From assembly GCF_900182595.1 (NCBI RefSeq), contig NZ_FXTN01000013.1, forward strand, positions 175,107-239,106: a stretch of DNA of 64,000 bases. The letters are read 5' to 3'. Positions 46,314 through 54,738 of this stretch are shown here, piece by piece. Position numbers and translations under genes: made by a program. Source of the stretch: Pedobacter westerhofensis (lineage in GTDB: Bacteria > Bacteroidota > Bacteroidia > Sphingobacteriales > Sphingobacteriaceae). The notes below the pieces were generated by a model. It searched no databases and was not told the DNA's origin. It was given only the letters and a program-made list of their open reading frames with translations. Each line of letters begins with the position of its first letter. Position 1 is the first letter of the stretch.

Positions 46314-46688
46314 ATGACACTATCTGCGCCAAAACGAATACTCGTGATTGACGACGATGAGGATGTCATGGAAATTCTCCGCATCGCACTCATGGATGAA
46401 GGCTTTGATGTAATTTTCACGAATAAAGCAGGAGCAATTGCAGCAATAGAAAAGTTATGCCCTGACCTTGTATTGCTCGATGTTCAGCGATCAGAGCTAC
46501 CGTTGATGGGCACTGAAATGTGTAGCAAGCTTAAAAAACGTCATGTACACAATCATATGCCACTTATTCTGGTATCCTCAGGTACCAATCTGGGAACACT
46601 GGCAAAAGACTGTGATGCCAATCTTTTTATCAGCAAACCTTTTGATATTTTCCAGCTGCTGGTGCACGTAAAACGATTTCTTGATTAA
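46314..46688 (+). CDS. Single-domain response regulator
   Basis: A 124-residue receiver without output domain: VIDDDED acidic pocket, LVLLDVQRS with the phospho-acceptor Asp, ISKPFD with the Lys. The loop after the Asp is unusual (QRSELPLMG), lacking the common MP turn. It begins 5 bp after the previous receiver. Confidence 0.9.
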   Translation: MTLSAPKRILVIDDDEDVMEILRIALMDEGFDVIFTNKAGAIAAIEKLCPDLVLLDVQRSELPLMGTEMCSKLKKRHVHNHMPLILVSSGTNLGTLAKDCDANLFISKPFDIFQLLVHVKRFLD

Positions 46689-46764
46689 TTCCGCCTCACT
46701 ATTTCTAAAAAATTATTTCTGAGCCTTACGTCCTTTCCATATATTTGATAATTACACCGCACGG

Positions 46765-47295
46765 ATGGAAGATAACGCCAAAAATTCAAACAAAGACAAA
46801 AAAATTCAATTGGGTCATGATAAATTAAAGATCTTTTTTGTAACTCACCTTGATAAAATATATGCAGCAAAGGCGCATCTGGTACAAAACCTACCTTCCC
46901 TGATCAATCAGATATATTTTACCGACCTCAGATCAGCGATAACAGAAACGTTGGAAAATGTAGAAAAACAGCTGGCAAGGATGGAGATCATCTATAGCAT
47001 CCTGGATTCGGAAATAGCGGCAGGCAGCTGCACAGGCTTAATTGGTTTAGTCGATGATGCTTTCGAAGATATCAATACCTATTCTGCAGATCCTGAGCTC
47101 AGAGACCTTTCTATAGCATTTTATATGCAAAACATTGAAAGTATGGAGGCATCTTCCTTCCAGGTCCTGCAGATGGCAGCTGTTAAAATGAAAAACGACC
47201 AGATCAAACAGCTTATATATGACAACTACAAAGAAGCAAAATCGGACCGCACCTTGCTTTTGCTTATTACAGCAAAATATATGATAGCAAAGTAA
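46765..47295 (+). CDS. DUF892 (YciE/YciF-like) ferritin-like protein
   Basis: A 176-residue helical protein. After a basic N-terminal stretch comes the DUF892 pattern: LKIFFVTHLDKIYAAKAHLVQNLP, ITETLENVEKQLARMEIIY and GLIGLVDDAFEDI. Repeated Glu/His/Asp positions suit a ferritin-like four-helix bundle. Relatives are induced by stress in many bacteria. It follows the receivers by 76 bp on the same strand and may belong to their regulon. Confidence 0.78.
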   Translation: MEDNAKNSNKDKKIQLGHDKLKIFFVTHLDKIYAAKAHLVQNLPSLINQIYFTDLRSAITETLENVEKQLARMEIIYSILDSEIAAGSCTGLIGLVDDAFEDINTYSADPELRDLSIAFYMQNIESMEASSFQVLQMAAVKMKNDQIKQLIYDNYKEAKSDRTLLLLITAKYMIAK

Positions 47296-47340
47296 ACGAG
47301 AGCCCCGGCTGCAGGCCATTTATATAATGGCACTCTTTAT

Positions 47341-47478
47341 TTATTTACTGTCGTCAGGAACATTGAACATTTGATCACCTCCAAATCTTACGGGGAGTGT
47401 ATCCTGGTACTTGAGTAAGATCGCACACATCTCGTAATTTTCACAAGCTTCGTACTATTTGATCAGATCTAGTATTCC
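47341..47478 (-). pseudogene. Decayed copy of the 64-residue protein encoded at 57095
   Basis: Read on the minus strand this stretch gives LIK-stop-YEACENYEMCAILLKYQDTL and ends at FNVPDDSK. It matches the intact protein at 57095 (YYEACENYEMCAILVTYQDTL, ending LNVSDNNI). An in-frame TAG replaces a Tyr codon and the first 20 or so codons are missing. It is one part of the duplicated block. Confidence 0.8.
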
Positions 47479-47507
47479 AGGTTATGGGCATCCTTAATCA
47501 ACCGGAG

Positions 47508-47732
47508 ATGGAAAAGTATACATTATATAAATCTGAAATAGAGGGCAGATATAAAGAGATCGAAATTTATCCTAAAAGCTCTCCGGTTAATGAATATCTC
47601 ATGTACTGGGATGGATTTGAAGTCGGAACAATTCAAAAGCGGGGAAAGAAGTGGTTTACCAATTCTGTGGATCTGATACCTGTTGTAAACGAGATCGGTA
47701 CCTTCATAGATGCTCATGGTGTGTTTAACTGA
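47508..47732 (+). CDS. Small orphan protein, paralogue of 57475
   Basis: A 74-residue protein. The start at 47508 (MEKYTLYK) is chosen to match the paralogue at 57475; eight more codons are open upstream. The two share about 84 percent of residues. Key stretches are EIEIYPKSS, YWDGFEVGTIQKR, KWFTNSVDL and NEIGTFIDAHG. More distant relatives lie at 49311 and 51987. The family is not recognised and the function unknown. Its 3' end overlaps that of the convergent Brp/Blh gene by 19 bases. Confidence 0.7.
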   Translation: MEKYTLYKSEIEGRYKEIEIYPKSSPVNEYLMYWDGFEVGTIQKRGKKWFTNSVDLIPVVNEIGTFIDAHGVFN

Positions 47733-48634
47733 CGATACATTTGGTGCATCACCTTCATATGCGGTGCAGTAAGTACGGCCAATCCCAGGATTGTATACAG
47801 GACTAAATCGTTGTGATCTAAAAAGGCGAAAGCTGCCCAACCCAAAACTGCAACTCCCAGCAGGGCGATGATACTATTTTTAAAGATTTCTTTAACTAAG
47901 AAAATGGGATGGATGGGTTCCTCAGCTGAAAGGTATACTGTAATTTTCTTCAGTGAAATGAGGGAGTGCCAAATTACAAAGTAAAAACTAAAGCTCAACA
48001 TTAAGGGTAACTCATAAACGATGGCAATTAAAATGACAAGCAGGATCAACTGAAGCCAATGCCTTTTAAGGAGATGCTGATGGTAAGCAAAAAACAAAGT
48101 GCCGCTGCAAATAAATATGGCCAAAATTCCCCCCAAAATAGCTGTACTGTTATCGGTCATCCAGGTTAATATCTGCACGGTACCGCTATCAGGATGAAGC
48201 ATTGCTAAACCTTCGCATACGTGATGAAAATCCGGAAGAAGAATTACTGCGAGGATTAACAGGCCATAAACAAAAATGAAAATATCTCCGGGCAGTGTTT
48301 GAATATTCAAACACTGCAAATCTGTTTCTCCGAAATGGTAAGCCGCCAGCAGTAAGAATAAAACCAGTCCGGTTAAGGGAAACCAAATCATCACCAGCAG
48401 AAATAAAAAAATATTTCCGAGGTACAGCAGGTTGAACTTTGCTTTTGAAAAGATGTGGTTCGTATTCCTGGAATGCTGACCGGCCACCAACAGATCTGCT
48501 CCGCCGTGAGGAATTCCAAGTACGATCACTCCGGATAAAAAGAAAATAAACTGCGCTTGCTCAGGTACCGGATATATATATGCGTTAAAACCGGATAAAA
48601 TTAGTCCGGAGATCACAATCAATAACCTTAACAA
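47714..48634 (-). CDS. blh: Brp/Blh family beta-carotene 15,15'-dioxygenase
   Basis: A 306-residue membrane enzyme with about eight hydrophobic helices. The family's conserved His motifs are present: GIPHGGADLL (near residue 43), AAYHFGETD (near 98), FVIWHSLIS (near 222) and APHMKVMHQMY near the end. Family members split beta-carotene into two retinals. There is no ATG at the front; the TTG at 48634 directly after an in-frame stop region is the likely start. No rhodopsin or carotenoid gene is in the window. It lies next to the LOV kinase block, suggesting a light-related island. Confidence 0.87.
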   Translation of the reverse strand: MLRLLIVISGLILSGFNAYIYPVPEQAQFIFFLSGVIVLGIPHGGADLLVAGQHSRNTNHIFSKAKFNLLYLGNIFLFLLVMIWFPLTGLVLFLLLAAYHFGETDLQCLNIQTLPGDIFIFVYGLLILAVILLPDFHHVCEGLAMLHPDSGTVQILTWMTDNSTAILGGILAIFICSGTLFFAYHQHLLKRHWLQLILLVILIAIVYELPLMLSFSFYFVIWHSLISLKKITVYLSAEEPIHPIFLVKEIFKNSIIALLGVAVLGWAAFAFLDHNDLVLYTILGLAVLTAPHMKVMHQMYRQLNTP

Positions 48635-48728
48635 AATTTATAGAGGTGTAACATTTTGTAATTCACGTTTCAAAGATAGGCTTTTCTGGTATTGCGCAAT
48701 ACCCCTGCCGGTCCTGCGTTACAGACTA

Positions 48729-49013
48729 TTAATAAATAGGTACAGGAAAAATGCCTGATTCGTTGTAATCAGGATCAATTTTTGCATATTCGGACGCTGT
48801 AAGCAAAAAAAATACCGGCTTTAAGCGAAAGTTTTCTGACAGCAGAGCAATGTGCCTCAAATTATACTTTGCTGTAGACCTCGGATTTTCAACATTACTG
48901 ATAAAGGAAGCCGACACTTTGATGATTTTGCCAAGTTCCTTTTGGGTTAGCCGCATTTGAAGCCTAAACTGTGTAATTCTGTCTATAATAAATTGCTCTA
49001 AATGTAGCATCAT
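48729..49013 (-). CDS. XRE-type HTH protein
   Basis: A 94-residue protein with an N-terminal Cro/C1-like helix-turn-helix (QMRLTQKELGKIIKVSASFISNVEN) and a short tail. Its relatives in Bacteroidota are small stand-alone regulators. It may control the blh gene or the small genes around it; no partner toxin is seen. Confidence 0.75.
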   Translation of the reverse strand: MMLHLEQFIIDRITQFRLQMRLTQKELGKIIKVSASFISNVENPRSTAKYNLRHIALLSENFRLKPVFFLLTASEYAKIDPDYNESGIFPVPIY

Positions 49014-49310
49014 CTGTATTCGGTAATCGTGACAATTATTTGTTTGGAGTAATCAGCAACAATATAGTGATATGTGTAGTTTAATTCATTTTTTTTTGAA
49101 AAAACATGAACAAAACTTGTATTTCTTGTCACTCCCTCCGTGGATAGCGGTATGCAAAACGTTTTCGAGACCATCGCCTAAAGCAGAGATTTTTGCAGAT
49201 CTGAATCCAGTAACCAGGAAAAAATAATCATCCACATGATATATTATTCTCAGTAATATAATCTCAATTCTGATCATGCTTTCAATTCAAGATGACAGTA
49301 AACACGGCAG

Positions 49311-49529
49311 TTAGAGAATGTGCTTCTGAATGTACATACCAATCTCCTGGGCATGACGGTTAAGGAACGGAGAGCTTCCTGCCCAGACTATGGTACCTAC
49401 ATCTATACCCAGGTCTAAACGGTAAACGAAGCCCACTGGCAGATCTTCCCAGAAAACATAATAATGTCCCTGCGGATCACATTCCAATAATTCAATGGTT
49501 CTTTGGCCTAAGGTAAATTGATATGGCAT
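49311..49529 (-). CDS. Small orphan protein, paralogue of 51987
   Basis: A 72-residue protein, with the start at 49529 (MPYQFTLG) chosen by comparison with the paralogue at 51987; three further codons are open. The pair share FWEDLPVGF/FWQDLPIGF, LGIDVG, VWAGSS and FLNRH. The order of motifs (I-E strand, W-acidic, VG, W, EIG-x-x-I) also matches the 47508/57475 pair, so all four look like one family. The function is unknown. Confidence 0.65.
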   Translation of the reverse strand: MPYQFTLGQRTIELLECDPQGHYYVFWEDLPVGFVYRLDLGIDVGTIVWAGSSPFLNRHAQEIGMYIQKHIL

Positions 49530-49677
49530 ACATAACATGTTTGATATTACTACATACGAATAATTTCAATAAATTGTTCTGATACAACATTACGGAGCCG
49601 GAGGGATCATCCTCATTGCGGTTGCTTTTCTAAAGTATTAAAATAAGTGTTGAGTAAAGCCGCTTTTAACTGAGTTA

Positions 49678-50250
49678 CTAAGGTACTTCATGTAGGGTTG
49701 CAAAATTATCAAGTTCAGTTAGTCGCCTCAGTAATCTTTTAGCCTGATCTTTTGCTTTGTTCTTCACATCATTTATTGTATATCCGGCTACCAGAGATGT
49801 TCCATGAAAATACACTGGATCAACATATTTCATTTGTGCATAATAAGCTGTTTGCTCAAGACTTTTACAAAATTCATGTATGCGGAAATGATGATCGCCT
49901 AATGTGGTATATTCGCTTTCAGGGGCACCAACAGTAAAACTCGGTAAAAAATTTTTGCCCTTTAATTTGTCTCCTTTTGAGCCATAGGCGAATTGGTATT
50001 CAAATACCGAATCAAACCATAATTTCAAAATGGCTGGCATATTATACCAGTAAATTGGGTATTGAAAAACAATCGTATGATGTCTTAGCAAAGCATCCTG
50101 CTCTGCTTTTACGTCAATTTTGTAATCAGGGTACAGGTCATGAATATCCCTGGTTTCGATTTGCAGCTTGCTTTTCCGAACCTCTTCCATAATGGTTTTG
50201 TTAGCCAAAGAAGTTTTAAATTTTGGATGTGCTAAAATGATAAGTGCCAT
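49678..50250 (-). CDS. NAD(P)H quinone reductase, flavodoxin-like (KefF/MdaB type)
   Basis: A 190-residue flavoprotein. The flavodoxin-like fold is shown by LIILAHPKFKTSLANK (phosphate loop), IVFQYPIYWYNMPAILKLWFDSVF and FTVGAPESEYTT, all typical of the NQO1/KefF group. It reduces quinones with NAD(P)H. It is divergent from an HxlR regulator 86 bp away, the usual arrangement for quinone- or aldehyde-responsive control. Confidence 0.9.
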   Translation of the reverse strand: MALIILAHPKFKTSLANKTIMEEVRKSKLQIETRDIHDLYPDYKIDVKAEQDALLRHHTIVFQYPIYWYNMPAILKLWFDSVFEYQFAYGSKGDKLKGKNFLPSFTVGAPESEYTTLGDHHFRIHEFCKSLEQTAYYAQMKYVDPVYFHGTSLVAGYTINDVKNKAKDQAKRLLRRLTELDNFATLHEVP

Positions 50251-50336
50251 ACTATAATAATTTTAGTTGCAAAACTATCTATGGTAATCCTATATTGCAA
50301 TAACTATCCAAAAGGATAGGTTAGAAATTCTTCAAT

Positions 50337-50711
50337 ATGAAAACTGAATGTTTTGGTAATTACATCAAGCTAAAGGGGAAGAAATATCCATGTACGGTAA
50401 GTCTCACCATGGATTTAATTGGCGGAAAATGGAAAGCGGTTATTCTTTACCACCTTAAAGACCATGAAAAAAGATATAATGAACTCCGGAAGGAAATGCC
50501 TGCAATAACTGAAATGACTTTAAGTTTGCAACTCAAGCAATTAGAGCAGGACGGTTTAATTTCACGAAAAGTATATGGTGAAAAACCACCGGTAAAAGTT
50601 GTGTATAGCCTGACTGATTTTGGTAAAAGTCTATTTCCACTTTTAGAAGCAATAACAAGTTGGGGAAATCACACTGCCGAATTACATGGAGAGTTTGTGC
50701 AAGAGGCTTAG
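50337..50711 (+). CDS. HxlR family transcriptional regulator
   Basis: A 124-residue winged-helix regulator. CTVSLTMDLIGGKWKAVILYHL and RYNELRKEMPAITEMTLSLQLKQLEQDGLI are the classic HxlR pattern. The Cys at the start of the motif is the residue used for electrophile sensing in relatives such as YodB and QorR. It probably represses the divergent quinone reductase gene. Confidence 0.92.
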   Translation: MKTECFGNYIKLKGKKYPCTVSLTMDLIGGKWKAVILYHLKDHEKRYNELRKEMPAITEMTLSLQLKQLEQDGLISRKVYGEKPPVKVVYSLTDFGKSLFPLLEAITSWGNHTAELHGEFVQEA

Positions 50712-51043
50712 AACATGGTATATTAAAAATCGTTCATAATTATTTGATCTAATAAAGAAACCGGCAACGTAAATAGTGATTGACAACTCATCAACCCGGT
50801 GGCAGTATGCTAATCAGGAAAGTGCACTTTTTCTTAAAGAGAATTGCCACTGAAATTCAAATCGAGCGTATGAACTATCTTAATTCAATCTTTTAAATTC
50901 TTGGGATTATAACAAAAACAACGCTAATTTACCGCTTTAGATAAGAATATAGCAACAAAATATAGTCTGTAGTAAAAAAGGTGTTACAGTGGAAACTGTG
51001 AAACTACAATTACGTATGTATAAAAAACCAAATTTTTAAACGT
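50712..51043. other. 332-bp intergenic region
   Basis: AT-rich, no coding frame or hairpin that I could support. Confidence 0.4.
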
Positions 51044-51319
51044 ATGAATAAGTTAACATCCTTTGCATCTGTTCGCCAGGACGGGCATAAAATACACCAT
51101 TTTGAAGAAAGGGTAATGGCAATTCAACAAAAGCATTATTATTGGTTCAGCAGACAAAGCTGTCCAAAAGTGGGCAGTTGTCAAAATTTGCTGCTTAGTC
51201 ACATTGACTATATTCCAGATTTTAATGATGGCCTTGAGATCTGTATAAACGAGACAATTCCGTCCGAAATTCGTTGGGAGTGTCAGTCCGCTTTTTATGA
51301 GATCTTCAAACCTTTTTGA
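51044..51319 (+). CDS. Small orphan protein, paralogue of 54276
   Basis: A 91-residue protein of unknown function. Its core aligns with the protein at 54276: FEERVMAIQQKHYYWF against FETIIYEIQERHEAWF, and IPSEIRWECQSAFYEIF against HPDIRKECREAFDSVF. The shared pattern is a helix ending WF, a variable loop, an acidic strand and a P-x-IR-x-EC-x-x-AF helix. No known family was recognised. Confidence 0.6.
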   Translation: MNKLTSFASVRQDGHKIHHFEERVMAIQQKHYYWFSRQSCPKVGSCQNLLLSHIDYIPDFNDGLEICINETIPSEIRWECQSAFYEIFKPF

Positions 51320-51402
51320 GGTCGGTTAATGCAAAGTTTACGCTTAGATCAGGCACCGTCTGCGATCATCAGAATGCACACCAGGCCTGCTGTAAAACAT
51401 CC

Positions 51403-51600
51403 TCAGCCAGTTCTTGGCATAGCCAGCTCTACCGTATCAGCAGTCACTACAAAATGATGTACCGTCGGCATTCCATCTCCTGTCAGTTTCTCACTGTTGA
51501 AATACTCCTCCAGTAAGTTTTCAAGGCGGTAAAGGACCGAATGCCCTGACTTTTTACGGGTTATTAACTGCCTGTGGTAAAAGCGGTCGGCATAAGTTAA
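51403..51600 (-). pseudogene. Fragment of an AraC-family regulator
   Basis: On the minus strand an open stretch without start reads LTYADRFYHRQLITRKKSG, then LYRLENLLEEYFNSEKLTGD and GMPTVHHFV. This is the linker just before the HTH domain in many Bacteroidota AraC regulators (DRFYNRQF.TR...LL..LE.LLNDYF.SE....GLPTVQYFA). Stops lie just above it and the HTH part that should follow is missing. It is a dead fragment. Confidence 0.65.
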
Positions 51601-51643
51601 CAGCTACTCCAGCTGATTTGTGGTTACTATAATTGTCGTTGTA

Positions 51644-51871
51644 CTAGTTACGATATAAATGATGAGTATACTGCAATCTAGAACGGGATCGGTTCTTGAT
51701 CCTCTCCTTAATCAGAAAAGTTATCAGTTCATCTGCGGAGACATCAACTACATTCAAAACATCGAATACCCGATTCATGGGCAATCTCATGTTTTTTGCT
51801 AAAAATTCAATATTTGCGCCATTATATGGAAGCAATCTTTCGTTCCTGTGTGAGTTACAAGTTATATTCAT
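51644..51871 (-). CDS. Possible small protein, unknown
   Basis: A 75-residue frame with a helical middle (FLAKNMRLPMNRVFDVLNVV, then DELITFLIKERIK) and a basic tail. No homologous pattern was recognised and no paralogue is present here. It could be a small regulator or a chance frame. Confidence 0.35.
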   Translation of the reverse strand: MNITCNSHRNERLLPYNGANIEFLAKNMRLPMNRVFDVLNVVDVSADELITFLIKERIKNRSRSRLQYTHHLYRN

Positions 51872-51986
51872 AGCGTTATAGGTATGGAATCAAAACTTTA
51901 TTCTCATAACTTTTGTTTTGGTTTTTCTAAAAAGATATAAACAGAATGCTTCAAGGCGTCGAAACAGAATTCAACTCAATCAGCCG

Positions 51987-52205
51987 TTAAATATTGGATT
52001 GTTCAATATACAAACAAATATCCTGGACATGACGGTTAAGAAAAGCAGAGCTTCCAGCCCAAACTGTGTTGCCCACATCTATACCCAGCTCCAAGCGGCA
52101 GACAAAGCCAATCGGCAGATCTTGCCAAAACACATTATAGTATCCGTGGTCGTCACCGTCTAATATTTCCAGGTCCCTCTTCCCTATGGTCATTCGATAC
52201 GGCAT
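51987..52205 (-). CDS. Small orphan protein, paralogue of 49311
   Basis: A 72-residue protein sharing about 60 percent of residues with the one at 49311 (VFWQDLPIGF, LELGIDVG, VWAGSSAFLNRH). The function is unknown. It lies 39 bp after the ECF sigma gene on the same strand and could be read from the same transcript. Confidence 0.65.
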   Translation of the reverse strand: MPYRMTIGKRDLEILDGDDHGYYNVFWQDLPIGFVCRLELGIDVGNTVWAGSSAFLNRHVQDICLYIEQSNI

Positions 52206-52244
52206 ATATATTGAGCAGGCTTGACTTTCTAAATACGCTTTGCC

Positions 52245-52829
52245 TCAAAAGAATGCACGTAAAGTGTTCATTGCCATTCTGTTTCTTGTTTTAACAGTCC
52301 CAAGAGGCACATTTAAGGCTTCGGCCACTTCCAGGTGCGTGTACCCATTAAAATAAATAAAATCAATCACTTTTCTTTGTGATGCATTCAGACCATCTGT
52401 CAGAGTTTTTAAACCGATTGCCTCTACATTAAAGCATGAAATTTGCAGAGGCCGGAGAATATCTTCATCAAGCTCCTCTACATCCAATTGATGAATACTG
52501 TGCCTTGCGGAAGGGCTTTTCAGGTTATCCAGAGTTTTGTTTCTTGCAACTCTTGCCATCCATGTAAATAGTCTTCCCTTATCGGGATCGTACAGATGCA
52601 GGTTCTTTGATATGTTAATAAAGGTTTCCTGCAGAATATCCTCAGCCTCTTCTTTGTTTTTCATCATTTTTAAAATTATGGCTAAAAGCGCGCTTTTATA
52701 GTTGTAATACAGGTTCCGAAATGCGGGTTCACTGTTTTCTTTAAGCCCTTTTAATAATAGGGATTCATCTGTATTGTATTCCTGCGGGTGTGTGTAAATA
52801 TTACTGGCCATATTTGACGTAGATATCAC
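52245..52829 (-). CDS. ECF-type RNA polymerase sigma factor
   Basis: A 194-residue sigma-70 family protein. Region 2 reads AFRNLYYNYKSALLAIILKMMKNKEEAEDILQETFINI, and region 4 reads LNASQRKVIDFIYFNGYTHLEVAEALNVPLGTVKTR. There is no anti-sigma gene next to it; the acidic gene upstream at 52965 is the only neighbour on that side. An alternative start is six codons in. Confidence 0.9.
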   Translation of the reverse strand: MISTSNMASNIYTHPQEYNTDESLLLKGLKENSEPAFRNLYYNYKSALLAIILKMMKNKEEAEDILQETFINISKNLHLYDPDKGRLFTWMARVARNKTLDNLKSPSARHSIHQLDVEELDEDILRPLQISCFNVEAIGLKTLTDGLNASQRKVIDFIYFNGYTHLEVAEALNVPLGTVKTRNRMAMNTLRAFF

Positions 52830-52964
52830 ATCAATAACCCTACAATTCCAGAAATGTTAGACAAAAAGAATGACCGTGCTGTCACATATTGATGTTACAC
52901 ATACCGCTGGTTTGGGCGATGTAAGTTTCCTCCTGCATCAGCCCCACCGCGGTTGCTGTTAATT

Positions 52965-53246
52965 CTAATTTTCATCTTCGGGTACACCTGGTTCTGGATC
53001 GGTATTCTCTTCAATGTTATTCAGATCTGGCCTGTTGTTATCGCCTTCACTTTCACTCACTGGTCCATCGGAAGGTAGCGAATCATGGTCCGGCAGCGGA
53101 TCTGGGTCATTTGAATCCTGGGTGTCCAGGTCAGTGTTTCCTGATTCCTGTGGCTGAACCGTGTCAGGATTTTGGTTATTAGTATTCTGATCTTCTCCGG
53201 TAGTTACCTTGTAACCCTCCTCTTCAAGTCTTTCAATTTCTTCCAT
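52965..53246 (-). CDS. Very acidic, disordered small protein
   Basis: A 93-residue protein. After a short helix (MEEIERLEEEGYKVT) it consists almost only of Asp, Glu, Asn, Pro, Ser and Gly with repeated DP/DPEP-like units, and has no hydrophobic core. Such proteins are intrinsically disordered. It lies on the same strand upstream of the sigma factor. A binding role, for example as a sequestering partner, is conceivable but not supported by sequence. Confidence 0.6.
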   Translation of the reverse strand: MEEIERLEEEGYKVTTGEDQNTNNQNPDTVQPQESGNTDLDTQDSNDPDPLPDHDSLPSDGPVSESEGDNNRPDLNNIEENTDPEPGVPEDEN

Positions 53247-53452
53247 AACTATGTTTTATCTTTTCCATAATGTAATTACAATAGCTAAACAGCCAAATCA
53301 AACGCTGGTTTCCACTTTTGAAACAAAGGGTATAAATCTTGACAGACAGTGTTTGTACGGCATAGTCATTTTTAATAACCAATCCTGATAGCAAGAACAT
53401 CTTCCTGTACTGGATATATTTTGAACAGAGGATAATACTATTTTCATGAGCC

Positions 53453-53743
53453 TCAGAAAACTATATCAATAATCAGATCTCCTGTTTCGTTATAAACGAG
53501 TTGATGATATTCAGCAATCGAGCGCGGAACGGTATTTAACAGCTGTCGGTGGGGGTCCTCAACGAGGGAAATGTTATCAAAATTTTTATATGTCTTCAAT
53601 ACATAAGCAGTCGCAACCTCTGTGGGCGTATAACCCTGGGCAGAGATCTTTGTTTTAACCTCAGCGGTCATATGATTTACAATGTAAGCTTTAAGCATCA
53701 TGCAACGCAGGCGCTCAAATTCGAAGTTTGGATCCTTTTCCAT
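53453..53743 (-). CDS. Small protein, unknown
   Basis: A 96-residue protein of mixed helix and strand character: a helical N-terminal half (FEFERLRCMMLKAYIVNH, then YTPTEVATAYVLKTYKNF) and a short strand at the end (LIIDIVF). No family was recognised. The coding frame is convincing by composition. Confidence 0.5.
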   Translation of the reverse strand: MEKDPNFEFERLRCMMLKAYIVNHMTAEVKTKISAQGYTPTEVATAYVLKTYKNFDNISLVEDPHRQLLNTVPRSIAEYHQLVYNETGDLIIDIVF

Positions 53744-53833
53744 TTTATAGAGCAGATAAACTGGTTAATAATTTTTATAGAATATGACCAATCTACGTTA
53801 ACTGAATAAGAAAAGTTTTTAATAACGAAATTA

Positions 53834-54109
53834 TTACATTATTAGATGTAATGTTGCATGAGAATCCATGTCTTTGCCAGTAGGGCGTTCAATTGTTAGT
53901 AACCAGTCAACCTTCACATCTAGAACGACAGCAATCTGAAAGAGGCATTCTAATGTCAACCCGGTGATACCAAGTTCAATTTTACTGTATGTATTTTGTG
54001 ATATAGATAGTTTTGCTGCAACATATTGCTGCGTGTAATTGCGGTACTTGCGTACCCTTTTGATGTTATTGACTACATTTTTTACCTTTAGCTCAATGTT
54101 ACGGTCCAT
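53834..54109 (-). CDS. XRE-type HTH protein, paralogue of 60534
   Basis: A 91-residue protein whose central part is a Cro/C1-like HTH (RKYRNYTQQYVAAKLSISQN followed by TYSKIELG). It shares most of this region with the protein at 60534. It is a small stand-alone regulator with no obvious operon partner. Confidence 0.8.
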   Translation of the reverse strand: MDRNIELKVKNVVNNIKRVRKYRNYTQQYVAAKLSISQNTYSKIELGITGLTLECLFQIAVVLDVKVDWLLTIERPTGKDMDSHATLHLIM

Positions 54110-54275
54110 ATATCCGCCGCTCTTTATTGAGTTGAAATTATCAACTCGTTCAAAACTAAAAAATTGTTATTTAGCCTCACACGGTATACCTTATGCGGCA
54201 GTGAGAAGATAGACTCTGCCAATTTGCCTTTTGACTACGGTACAGGCAAAAGAGATTGTGTAAATGCTTCCTCAG

Positions 54276-54563
54276 TTATGAATGTTTTTCAACAGTAAGG
54301 AATACCGAATCAAATGCTTCCCGACATTCTTTTCTAATATCGGGGTGTAACTCATCATCCAGAAACAAGGCTATGTCATGATTTTCATCATAAAAATAAC
54401 GGTAAAAATTATAAATCTTATCGGGTGCTAAACCTGATACCGGATTTATACGGGCATAAAACCAGGCTTCGTGCCTTTCCTGAATCTCATAAATGATCGT
54501 TTCAAATTCCTCACGATCTTTAAAGTATCTTGGATCATACAGGACCTCAATGTGGGACTTCAT
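54276..54563 (-). CDS. Small orphan protein, paralogue of 51044
   Basis: A 95-residue protein. The ATG at 54563 (MKSHIEVLYDP) is chosen; 17 more codons are open above it. It shares the pattern FE-x8-IQ-x-x-H-x-x-WF ... P-x-IR-x-EC-x-x-AF with the protein at 51044. It is acidic in the second half (LFLDDELHPD). The function is unknown. Confidence 0.6.
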   Translation of the reverse strand: MKSHIEVLYDPRYFKDREEFETIIYEIQERHEAWFYARINPVSGLAPDKIYNFYRYFYDENHDIALFLDDELHPDIRKECREAFDSVFLTVEKHS

Positions 54564-54738
54564 AATAATTGTTTTGTAGGCTATCACAAATAATGCTCCA
54601 TTATTTCTGATCAATAGGATTTGAGTTTTGCTGTGATGTCGCTTATCGATTTATCTGATTCACCACATCCATTGTTCAACCCTTGAACAGCAACATCAAG
54701 TAGCAGTTGTCAAGGCAGGCCTGATATCAAATGGTAAT

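Noticed and set aside
49086..49277. 63-codon frame on the minus strand
   Set aside because: Irregular composition, ends in a poly-Lys/Phe stretch from an A/T run, and no relative is seen; probably chance.
51316..51516. 66-codon frame on the plus strand
   Set aside because: It lies over the AraC fragment of the opposite strand and is its shadow; Cys/Ser/His-rich chance sequence.
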